Assembly: GCA_946482345.1 (NCBI GenBank)
Contig: CAMLRJ010000034.1
Span: 1 to 13,927 of the forward strand
Length of the DNA: 13,927 nucleotides
Direction of reading: 5' to 3'
From: an uncultured Cellvibrio sp.
GTDB taxonomy: Bacteria > Pseudomonadota > Gammaproteobacteria > Pseudomonadales > Cellvibrionaceae
In this document: in pieces, positions 8,397-13,927 of the stretch
Position numbering within the stretch: the first letter of the stretch is position 1
Layout of the letters: every line of letters begins with the position of its first letter
The notes under the pieces: generated by a model
What the model saw: the letters and a program-made list of their open reading frames with translations, nothing else
What the model was told of the DNA's origin: nothing
Databases searched by the model: none
Made by a program: the position numbers and the translations under genes

Positions 8397-8423
8397 TAAA
8401 GAACGGCAACAACTTGCCGCTAT
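8397..8423 (+). promoter_or_regulatory. Sigma-28 (FliA) promoter for fliD
   Basis: TAAA (8397-8400), preceded by C, is separated by exactly 15 bases from GCCGCTAT (8416-8423). The enterobacterial flagellar sigma-28 consensus is TAAA-N15-GCCGATAA, so this differs at only two positions of the -10 element. It lies about 60 bases before the fliD ATG, where a late flagellar promoter would be expected. The spacer also forms part of a perfect inverted repeat, CGGCAA-CAAC-TTGCCG (8404-8419). Confidence 0.7.
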
Positions 8424-8480
8424 AGATACCAGAAAAGTGTCTTTTTCCATGGTCAGGGTCAGTCCTTGCCGGAGGTTATT

Positions 8481-10550
8481 ATGGTGGATTCAGTTAAATC
8501 GACGACAACCAGCACAACATCCAGTGCCGGTTCGAGCATCGTCAGCAAACTCAGTAGCGGTTCAGGTATTGACAGCGCAGCCTTGGTTACCCAGTTGGCA
8601 GACGTCAGCAAAGCCGCACAAGCTGCGCGTTTAACCACTCGCAAAACAACCCTTGAAACACAAATTTCTGATTACGGTTTGATGCGCTCTGCAATTGCCA
8701 AGTTGGATACTGCCGCTAAAACTCTGAACAATCCCGATACCTTTAACGCAAAAAGTGTTTCAATTCCTGATACTTCCATTTTGGGTATTACCAAGTTGGA
8801 AGCAAAGGCGGCAACAGGTGATTACAAATTAAAAGTAGAAGCAATTGCGCAATCACAGTCGCTGAGCTCCGGTAATTTTTCTTCTGTGGATACCGCAATT
8901 GGTAAAGGAACTTTAACCATTCGTTTTGGCGAGTGGAATGAACCACCGACTGCATTCACAGTTGATTCCACCAAAACTGGCGGCACTATTACGATTGATG
9001 ACAGCAACAATTCTTTAACTGGTTTAAAAGATGCGATTAATGCCGCCAATCTGGGAGTACAAGCCAGTATTGTGGGTGAAGCTGGCGCTTATAAATTATT
9101 GGTAACGGCACCTTCAGGTGCAAAAAGTGAAATTGAAATTACGGCAACTGAAACGCCTGGAGCTTTGGGGTTGGCGAGTTTTAATTTTAATAATTCATCA
9201 CGTGTTTTAACTCAGGAACAGCAGGGGGTTGACGCACAACTTCGTGTAAATGGACTACTGCTCACACGTTCATCCAATCACATTACAGATGTTATTGATG
9301 GTTTGGAGTTCGATTTATTTAATTTTTCCAATACCGAAACGGTCAGCATCAATATTACGCATGACAGAGCCGGTGCCGAAACAGCGATTCGCGATTTTGT
9401 TGCCGCTTATAATACTTTTTTAACCGACACCAAAAAGTTGGTTGGTTTTGACGAAGAGAAAAAACAATTCGGCAGCCTGCGTCAGGATCCTTTGTCAAAA
9501 AGTTTAATGAATTCTGTTCGTGCTATGTTGGGGGCACCTGTTGCAGGCTTGTCCGGCAGTTTTAATACTCTAGGCTCCATGGGTATTCGCACGCAATTGG
9601 ATGGCAGTTTACAAATTGTTGAAGATGGAAAACCAACGGATTTTGCTAATACTTTGAAAAATAACTTTGATGCTGTCCGCGATTTTTTTGTGCCAAAAAA
9701 ATCATCTGACAATGCACAAATTTCAGTAAGAGCCCATAGCGCAAGTTCTACACCGGGTACTTACGCCGTCAATATCACCACCAATGCTGCCAAGGGTTTT
9801 TTAAATGGTGGCGCTTTGGATGTTGGAACAACATTTCCATTGGATACCACCGGTAAAGATTACACCTTCAAAATCAAGGTTAATGGCGTTGAAAGTGCGA
9901 CGTTTTTAACACCGATTAAAACTTATAATTCAGCGACTGAAATGGCAGCGGATTTACAAAGTTTTATCAACGCAGATACTAATTTGAAAGCGGCCGGTGC
10001 CAGTGTCGCTGTATCGTATAATGCAGTGGATAACCGTTTTGAATTTACATCCAATGATTTTGGTAGCGGCAGTGGAGTCGATATCACCCAGGTGGGCGCT
10101 GATATGGATGAGCTTGGCTTGTCTGTCGCAACCGGTACATCCGGTGTTGATGTCGTTGGTACAGTCGATGGTGTTGCAGCATTTGGTTACGGCAATGTGT
10201 TACTTCCCGCGATTGGCAGCAAAGCCGAAGGTTTGAGTATGCACATCAGCCCCGGTGCGACTACGGGTAATATTACATTTTCAAAAGGTTTTGCCACTTC
10301 GTTTAGTCAGCTGTTAGATAACTACACCAAATCTTCCGGTTTGATAAAAAATCGCGAAACCAATATCAATAAAGATTTGGAAAAAGTAAAAGACGACGAA
10401 AAAGTTCTCGACCGCCGAACAGAAGCCTATAGAGCCAGATTACAAGCACAATTTGCTGCTATGGAAGCCATAGTGCGCAGCTTGAAATCCATCGGCTCAT
10501 CTCTGGATGGCATAGTGGATAGATTACCTTTCACGGCAAAAAATAATTAA
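8481..10550 (+). CDS. fliD: Flagellar filament cap protein FliD, long form
   Basis: The ATG at 8481 is chosen because GGAGG (8471-8475) sits five bases before it; the frame extends upstream to a TTG at 8466 without such support. The 689-residue product is much longer than the roughly 470 residues of E. coli or Pseudomonas FliD. The N-terminal coiled region has the FliD pattern SGSGIDSAALVTQLADVSKA (26-45). A flagellin-hook IN motif begins at ATGDYKLKVEAIAQ (111-124). The FliD C-terminal domain begins near GVDAQLRVNGLLL (249-261) and includes NTLGSMGIRTQLDGSLQI (362-379). The C-terminal coiled coil is GLIKNRETNINKDLEKVKDD onward (620-675). The extra length is mainly residues about 408-585, which look like a second IN-type module (TPGTYAVNITTNA at 424-436). 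FliD is secreted, forms the cap at the filament tip and folds in flagellin. No flagellin, flaG or fliS gene is next to it. Confidence 0.93.
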   Translation: MVDSVKSTTTSTTSSAGSSIVSKLSSGSGIDSAALVTQLADVSKAAQAARLTTRKTTLETQISDYGLMRSAIAKLDTAAKTLNNPDTFNAKSVSIPDTSILGITKLEAKAATGDYKLKVEAIAQSQSLSSGNFSSVDTAIGKGTLTIRFGEWNEPPTAFTVDSTKTGGTITIDDSNNSLTGLKDAINAANLGVQASIVGEAGAYKLLVTAPSGAKSEIEITATETPGALGLASFNFNNSSRVLTQEQQGVDAQLRVNGLLLTRSSNHITDVIDGLEFDLFNFSNTETVSINITHDRAGAETAIRDFVAAYNTFLTDTKKLVGFDEEKKQFGSLRQDPLSKSLMNSVRAMLGAPVAGLSGSFNTLGSMGIRTQLDGSLQIVEDGKPTDFANTLKNNFDAVRDFFVPKKSSDNAQISVRAHSASSTPGTYAVNITTNAAKGFLNGGALDVGTTFPLDTTGKDYTFKIKVNGVESATFLTPIKTYNSATEMAADLQSFINADTNLKAAGASVAVSYNAVDNRFEFTSNDFGSGSGVDITQVGADMDELGLSVATGTSGVDVVGTVDGVAAFGYGNVLLPAIGSKAEGLSMHISPGATTGNITFSKGFATSFSQLLDNYTKSSGLIKNRETNINKDLEKVKDDEKVLDRRTEAYRARLQAQFAAMEAIVRSLKSIGSSLDGIVDRLPFTAKNN

Positions 10551-10600
10551 TCGCTGAAGAAAAAATCTGCCATTCCTATAGAAATTTTTCATACATTCGT

Positions 10601-10673
10601 CATGTCATCTTCGCAATTCATGTCGTCACCCTCGTAATTCACATCGTCATCCTCGCGAAAGCGAGGATCCAGC
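10601..10673. repeat. REP-like hairpin preceded by degenerate tandem units
   Basis: ATCCTCGC-GAAA-GCGAGGAT (10649-10668) is a perfect 8-bp hairpin with a GAAA tetraloop, preceded by CGTC and followed by CCAG. This matches the dispersed repeat of form GTCATTCCCGCGAAAGCGGG that is common in many proteobacteria, here with CCTCGC for CCCGC. Two imperfect copies of the left half stand before it, each ending in CGCAATTCA or CGTAATTCA (10601-10620 and 10621-10641), with a period near 21. They look like decayed or extended units of the same element. Confidence 0.6.
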
Positions 10674-10758
10674 TTTTACAGAGTGTTTTTATTTTTGCAA
10701 TAACAAATAGTTGAAATGATGTTGTGTGGGGATATATAGTCGGTGTTGTGTATTAAAC

Positions 10759-10767
10759 TGTTATAGT
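10759..10767 (+). promoter_or_regulatory. Candidate extended -10 promoter for ankyrin gene
   Basis: TGTTATAGT (10759-10767) fits an extended -10 element (TGnTATAAT with one mismatch), about 40 bases before the ankyrin-gene ATG. No good -35 hexamer stands at the right distance, which an extended -10 can tolerate. The same bases form AAACT-GTTAT-AGTTT (10755-10769). Confidence 0.3.
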
Positions 10768-10805
10768 TTCACCAAGCTTCGGGCAATAGCTAAAGCCCTT
10801 TACTA

Positions 10806-11201
10806 ATGGATGGTCATGAACAAAAACAATACGGCTTTGATCGACTTTTTGATGCAGCTCTATATTTTCCAGAAAAAGTTCCTGGAATGGTTAAAGCTGA
10901 ACCAAGCTTATTGTTATGCGAAAACTATGCTGGCGAAACAGTTCTTCAATTTTTTTCAATGGAAGGTAATGAACGCATTGTAGAATTGTTACTTTCATGT
11001 GGTGCAACAGCCGATGAATGGTCTCTGTATTACGCATGCGGTCCAGCGCATGTTGGCACTATTAGCCTTCTGCTTAGTGCAGGAGCAAAACCAGATTGTG
11101 AGGCTTGTGCGCGCGAACTAAGAACATGGAATGTCGCTAGAGCAAAAAAGGTATTAATCAAGCGTATTTTTTATGGTCATGGTTATGACCTAAAAATATA
11201 A
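10806..11201 (+). CDS. Short ankyrin-repeat protein
   Basis: This 131-residue protein contains one good ankyrin repeat at about 41-71 (AGETVLQFFSMEGNERIVELLLSCGA) and a second, weaker one at about 72-97, ending VGTISLLLSAGAKPD. The N-terminal 40 residues (FDRLFDAALYFPEKVPGMVK) read as a degenerate capping repeat. There is no signal peptide or membrane segment, so it is probably a cytoplasmic binding protein. Partner and role are unknown. Small ankyrin proteins are sometimes immunity proteins, but no toxin is adjacent to it. The ribosome binding site is weak. Its sequence is more AT-rich than lolCDE or fliD, as is that of the next gene, suggesting acquisition by transfer. The reading frame is complete and looks like a real gene. 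Confidence 0.75.
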   Translation: MDGHEQKQYGFDRLFDAALYFPEKVPGMVKAEPSLLLCENYAGETVLQFFSMEGNERIVELLLSCGATADEWSLYYACGPAHVGTISLLLSAGAKPDCEACARELRTWNVARAKKVLIKRIFYGHGYDLKI

Positions 11202-11220
11202 AATTGCATAATAATTTTAT
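11175..11220 (+). terminator. Two adjacent hairpins at the end of the ankyrin gene
   Basis: GGTCAT-GGTT-ATGACC (11175-11190) lies within the last codons, and ATAAAATT-GCATAAT-AATTTTAT (11198-11220) overlaps the stop codon. Both are perfect. The first is moderately GC-rich and followed by an A-rich rather than T-rich stretch; the second is AT-only and ends in T-rich sequence. They may weakly terminate or stabilise the transcript. Confidence 0.25.
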
Positions 11221-11260
11221 TATTAACAAAATCGTAAAATCAGAAACATTTAGTTGGGTG

Positions 11261-11303
11261 TTATAACAAAGCAATGTTGCGGATGCAAATAGCAACGTTA
11301 TGG
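11261..11303. repeat. Nested inverted repeat before the DUF4145 gene (attC-like at best)
   Basis: ATAAC (11263-11267) pairs with GTTAT (11297-11301), and inside it GTTGC (11276-11280) pairs with GCAAC (11292-11296). The arrangement of two nested boxes ending in a GTTAT sequence recalls an integron attC, and TTAGTTGGGTGTTAT stands just before it (11250-11264). At about 43 bases it is shorter than known attC sites and the spacing is asymmetric, so it may simply be an operator or chance symmetry. Confidence 0.2.
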
Positions 11304-12022
11304 ATGGAGAGATTGAATTGTTAGTATTAACAAAAATATTTTGCAATACTTGTAATCATGAAACTAAGCATGAGATCAAATCAACTCATGATCGCGCATA
11401 CGAAGACATTAACAGTGATTACGGTCATGCACAGTTGGTTTATTACGAATATTATAAATATAGGTTTCTCATTTGTCGTGGCTGTGACACAGCTACCTTG
11501 GAAGAAAGATATACCTGTTCTGGAATGAATGACATTAATGGGGAAGAAATTTATTCACATGAATATAGCCCCTTAAGAAAAAATCTTGGACAGAGAACAC
11601 CAAAGCGTTTTATACATATAGACAAAAAGCTTAATGAAACATATAACGAAATAATTAAAGCTCATTTGCAAGGTCTTGGAATTGTTTCAGCAATGGGTAT
11701 TAGAGCCTTACTTGAAGGTATTTGTATTGTAGAGGGCATCGATGATAAAAAAGCTTATGGGTTGGCAAAAAAAATTGATGCATTAAAATCAGAGTCAAAA
11801 GTTCCTGACAGTATAATTGAAGGTCTAAAAAGCATTAAGTTCATCGGTGATGATGCTGCGCACAGACTAACCTCAACAGAGAAGAATAATATCAGCTTAT
11901 CAATTGACCTTTTAGAGGCGCTTCTAACAAATCTGTATGAAGCTAAATTTGATCTTGAACATAAAGCAGAGCTTGTAGAAAAAGCACATAACAAGAACAA
12001 AACACCCAGTAAACTTCCATAA
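11300..12022 (+). CDS. DUF4145-domain protein with N-terminal CxxC pairs
   Basis: This protein has 240 residues from the ATG at 11300. A TTG at 11318 has a far better ribosome binding site (GGAGAG at 11306-11311, six bases away) and would give 234 residues starting near LVLTKIFCNTC. The N-terminal part holds two CxxC pairs, CNTC (15-18) and CRGC (59-62), consistent with a zinc ribbon. The helical C-terminal part matches DUF4145: GIVSAMGIRALLEGICIVEGI (127-147), YGLAKKIDALK (153-163) and IKFIGDDAAHRL (179-190), with Arg135 and His188 at the conserved places. The family is related to HEPN-like helical domains and is found fused to or beside nucleases and restriction systems, but this copy is alone and its function is unknown. 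The composition is AT-rich like that of the ankyrin gene. The end of the frame runs into CCATAACAAGCG. Confidence 0.8.
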   Translation: MDGEIELLVLTKIFCNTCNHETKHEIKSTHDRAYEDINSDYGHAQLVYYEYYKYRFLICRGCDTATLEERYTCSGMNDINGEEIYSHEYSPLRKNLGQRTPKRFIHIDKKLNETYNEIIKAHLQGLGIVSAMGIRALLEGICIVEGIDDKKAYGLAKKIDALKSESKVPDSIIEGLKSIKFIGDDAAHRLTSTEKNNISLSIDLLEALLTNLYEAKFDLEHKAELVEKAHNKNKTPSKLP

Positions 12023-12044
12023 CAAGCGACTATGGTGTCAATAG

Positions 12045-12152
12045 TTAATTATTAATGAACTATTTAATGAGTTGCTTAAAAAATTACGAGCAACAAAAGA
12101 GTGGCACTTTATTGAGCGTGAAATTGATATTCGTTTAGAGAAAAATATCTGA
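12045..12152 (+). pseudogene. Possible C-terminal gene remnant
   Basis: An open stretch of 35 codons without a start codon ends at TGA (12150-12152). It reads like real protein: NELFNELLKKLRATKEWHF, then IEREIDIRLEKNI. It has a balanced, helical, charged composition unlike random AT-rich translation. A TAG lies just upstream at 12042. I recognise no family. It may be the tail of a gene lost by deletion or insertion, or chance. It lies between the DUF4145 gene and the membrane-protein gene and contains the inverted repeat GTTGCT (12071-12076) / AGCAAC (12089-12094). Confidence 0.3.
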
Positions 12153-12157
12153 AATCG

Positions 12158-12625
12158 GTGTGCATAGTGGGCATATATAAAACCCTGACATATACAATTC
12201 TACTGTTTGCTTTTATTCCGTCTATCTTACCTGTATGGCGGCATATGCTTATTGCGGCAGGGGTTCTGTATGTTTTGCTGACGGTTATGTTTTTTGTGTC
12301 GCTCCAACAGATTGATGTAATGGCTAGTGGTGAAGGCCCCGCATTTTTCGGGATGGCATTTTTATTTGGTATTGTAACAACCATCCTGATTGGCTCATGT
12401 ATTTCAAGATTCGCCATTATTACTTTTCTGTCTTACTTAAAACCCAATACAAGATTATGCGCGCAGCGTTTTCTTATTGTCTTTGCGTTGTTGATTATAA
12501 TTTTGTTGGCGTATGCCGTTACGGGGTTTTATATTAATTACGAATTTGCGGTTTTTGTTGGTGCTTCTGCTATATGGTTGCCTCTTGTTGCCTGGTTGGT
12601 GCCGAAAACTAATAATCTCAGGTAG
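12158..12625 (+). CDS. Hypothetical inner-membrane protein
   Basis: The product has up to 155 residues and I recognise no family. The start is uncertain: a GTG at 12158 or a GTG at 12167, neither with a clear ribosome binding site. Hydropathy by eye gives four or five membrane helices: about 9-26, 31-49, 62-82, 104-124 and 129-148. A polar loop at 50-61 (QQIDVMASGEGP) and a short basic loop near 93-104 separate them. There are no obvious catalytic motifs. It ends 9 bases before the DUF418 gene on the same strand, so the two are probably cotranscribed and may work together in the inner membrane. Confidence 0.65.
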   Translation: MCIVGIYKTLTYTILLFAFIPSILPVWRHMLIAAGVLYVLLTVMFFVSLQQIDVMASGEGPAFFGMAFLFGIVTTILIGSCISRFAIITFLSYLKPNTRLCAQRFLIVFALLIIILLAYAVTGFYINYEFAVFVGASAIWLPLVAWLVPKTNNLR

Positions 12626-12634
12626 TAAAACTTA

Positions 12635-13822
12635 ATGAATAGTCAACGAATTGATGTCATTGATGCTTTGCGTGGCTATGCCTTGATGGGATTATTTTTA
12701 ATCCACATGGTTGAGTACTACGAGCTTTATTGGTACAAGCCTGTTGCTGACCCGCATCCAATCAATACGGCTCTGTTTGCAATTTTTGGCGGCAAGGCCT
12801 TCGCTATATTTGCTTTTCTTTTTGGGATCAGTTTTTTTATTATTTTGAATAACCAAATTCAACGAGGCGTTGATTTTCGCCTGCGTTTTTTGTGGCGATT
12901 ATTATTGTTGTTTATTCTCGGTTATCTGCATGCGTTAATTTATGGTGGTGAAGTGTTGCAAATACTGGCTATTTGCGGTGTGTTATTGATTCCTCTTTGG
13001 TCTGCATCTAACAAAATTATTTTATGTGTCAGTTTGTTTTTTCTGTTTCAATTACCTGCCTGGGCCTTAATTGCTTATTTGAATCACAGTAGTATTGAAA
13101 TCACCAAACCTTTTTTCACTCTATATCAACCTCATGTTTATGATGTTTATGCATCCGGTAGTTTTACCGAATTGATTCAGGTGAATAGCTGGCAAGGTAA
13201 TGCAAGCAAATGGTTGTTTATGTGGGAAAGCGGTCGGCTTTGGACTATTTGTGGATTAAGTATGTTAGGATTTTTGCTGGCACGTCAGGGTTGGTTTTCC
13301 AATTACAAAAAACATGAATCACAATTTCGTTGGGGGTTATTTGTATTCACGGTGATTTATTTGTTGTTGCACTTTGGTCAAAATATCTGGGCAGGGTTGC
13401 CTCACGCGCAAAAAACCGAGGGATTATTTTATGGGGTATTCAATGCTTATAAAAATCTAAGCCTGACATTATTCAGTGTTTGTGCTTTCCTGCTTTTATA
13501 TCATTCTGGCCTTGAAAAAATTCTAAAATACCTTGCTGCTCCAGGTCGCATGACACTAACAGTTTATGTATTCCAGTCATTAATTTTCGTTCCCATTTTT
13601 TATGGATTTGGATTAAATGCCTGGACTTATCTTGGTCAGGTCAACAGCTTTTTGTTGGGAATTGTTTTCTGGATGGCGCAAATTATCCTGGCAATTTGGT
13701 GGTTTAAATATTATCGCTATGGCCCGTTGGAATGGCTATGGCGCGCAGGAACTTATACAACCTGGAAGGTTCCGTTTAAATTAAAAATGGGAAATAGTGA
13801 TTCATCAACATCCAAGCAATAA
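12635..13822 (+). CDS. DUF418 (YeiB-type) membrane protein
   Basis: This 395-residue polytopic protein has about nine or ten hydrophobic segments. The N-terminus RIDVIDALRGYALMGLFLIH (5-24) is the typical opening of DUF418/YeiB proteins and of related membrane acyltransferases (ALRG motif, membrane His24). Near the C-terminus is the DUF418 signature GPLEWLWRAGTYTTW (363-377). Relatives with the heparan-alpha-glucosaminide acetyltransferase-like fold move acyl groups across membranes, but no reaction is proven for DUF418 proteins, so function here is inference. The C-terminal tail (GNSDSSTSKQ) is polar and cytoplasmic or disordered. It is the last gene of a short unit with the small membrane protein and is followed directly by a strong terminator. 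Confidence 0.85.
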   Translation: MNSQRIDVIDALRGYALMGLFLIHMVEYYELYWYKPVADPHPINTALFAIFGGKAFAIFAFLFGISFFIILNNQIQRGVDFRLRFLWRLLLLFILGYLHALIYGGEVLQILAICGVLLIPLWSASNKIILCVSLFFLFQLPAWALIAYLNHSSIEITKPFFTLYQPHVYDVYASGSFTELIQVNSWQGNASKWLFMWESGRLWTICGLSMLGFLLARQGWFSNYKKHESQFRWGLFVFTVIYLLLHFGQNIWAGLPHAQKTEGLFYGVFNAYKNLSLTLFSVCAFLLLYHSGLEKILKYLAAPGRMTLTVYVFQSLIFVPIFYGFGLNAWTYLGQVNSFLLGIVFWMAQIILAIWWFKYYRYGPLEWLWRAGTYTTWKVPFKLKMGNSDSSTSKQ

Positions 13823-13850
13823 AAAAGCCCCTGTCGGGGCTTTTTTATTG
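13817..13850. terminator. Bidirectional rho-independent terminator
   Basis: CAATAAAAAAGCCCC (13817-13831), loop TGTC and GGGGCTTTTTTATTG (13836-13850) form a perfect 15-bp stem with a GC core flanked by A6 and T6. It overlaps the DUF418 stop codon. Because A and T runs flank both sides, it should stop rightward transcripts from the DUF418 gene and leftward transcripts from tRNA-Asp. Confidence 0.93.
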
Positions 13851-13869
13851 TTGTTGAAAAATCAACAAC
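13850..13869. repeat. Second hairpin between terminator and tRNA
   Basis: GTTGTTGA-AAAA-TCAACAAC is a perfect 8-bp inverted repeat right after the terminator. In the leftward sense it comes between the tRNA 3' end and the terminator, so it may guide trimming of the tRNA precursor or add to termination. Confidence 0.5.
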
Positions 13870-13876
13870 ATCAATG

Positions 13877-13927
13877 TGGCGGATCGGACGGGGCTCGAAC
13901 CCGCGACCACCCGCGTGACAGGCGGGT
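13877..13927 (-). tRNA. tRNA-Asp (GTC), 3' part only
   Basis: Read on the minus strand, the last 51 bases give the anticodon arm (CCCGC, loop CTGTCAC, GCGGG), the variable loop GGTC, the T arm with GGTTCGAGC, the acceptor strand GATCCG and an encoded CCA at 13879-13877. The anticodon GTC is at 13919-13917. The sequence is nearly identical to E. coli tRNA-Asp in this part. The D arm and 5' acceptor strand lie beyond the window. Confidence 0.95.

Larger units (their letters stand above)
10551..10805. other. Intergenic region with REP-like element
   Basis: These 255 bases between fliD and the ankyrin gene hold no gene that I can support. They contain the degenerate tandem units and hairpin listed separately, then an AT-rich stretch with a candidate promoter. 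No obvious rho-independent terminator for fliD is seen. Confidence 0.6.

Noticed and set aside
8392..8634. 80-residue plus-strand frame starting before fliD
   Set aside because: Overlaps the sigma-28 promoter and the fliD N-terminus in another frame; no ribosome binding site.
12109..12417. 102-residue minus-strand frame
   Set aside because: Antisense to the membrane-protein gene; its sequence is an antisense shadow of hydrophobic codons.
13877..13927. tRNA-Asp as an integration (att) site for an island covering 10551-13850
   Set aside because: No integrase gene and no second copy of the tRNA 3' end seen in the window, and the tRNA 3' end faces a normal terminator.
1..13927. CRISPR array or insertion sequence
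   Set aside because: No regularly spaced long identical repeats and no transposase frame were seen on either strand.

Overview
The window looks like part of a gammaproteobacterial chromosome, most likely from a Cellvibrio-like organism (Cellvibrionaceae). This is inferred from four things: a very large TonB-dependent receptor of the Xanthomonas/Caulobacter/Cellvibrio type, a lolC-lolD-lolE operon with a PilZ gene diverging from it, a flagellar cap gene, and moderate GC content. The window holds nine intact or nearly intact protein genes, one possible gene remnant, and a partial tRNA gene at the right edge.

Left part (1-4384). The minus strand is open from 3000 to the left edge and encodes about 1000 residues of a TonB-dependent receptor whose last strands lie outside the window. 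A 529-bp non-coding stretch with short palindromes follows. Next, also on the minus strand, is a small protein (3530-4219) with a Cys...His...Asp-x-Gln pattern like that of papain-fold toxin/deamidase domains. Its upstream region carries a 12-bp-phased GATAT repeat and a perfect 9-bp inverted repeat.

Core part (4385-10550). A PilZ (c-di-GMP receptor type) protein with a helical, coiled-coil-like insertion is transcribed away from lolCDE, which encodes the ABC machine that extracts lipoproteins from the inner membrane and passes them to LolA. The three lol genes are tightly packed (9-bp and 1-bp gaps). After them comes a gene for an unusually long FliD (flagellar filament cap, about 689 residues), preceded by a good sigma-28 (FliA) promoter match and a strong Shine-Dalgarno sequence. 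No other flagellar gene is in view.

Right part (10551-13927). This part is more AT-rich and looks accessory. It has a REP-like hairpin with degenerate tandem units, a short ankyrin-repeat protein, a DUF4145 protein with two CxxC pairs, a possible C-terminal gene scrap, an unrecognised membrane protein, and a DUF418/YeiB-type membrane protein. It ends in a strong bidirectional terminator that converges on a minus-strand tRNA-Asp(GTC). The ankyrin and DUF4145 genes are flanked by short inverted repeats that vaguely recall integron attC ends, but I could not establish a proper attC.

The core genes belong to ordinary cell-envelope and motility systems. The most unusual items are the stand-alone papain-fold-like protein with no obvious immunity partner, the repeat array in front of it, the duplicated module inside FliD, and the ankyrin/DUF4145 patch.
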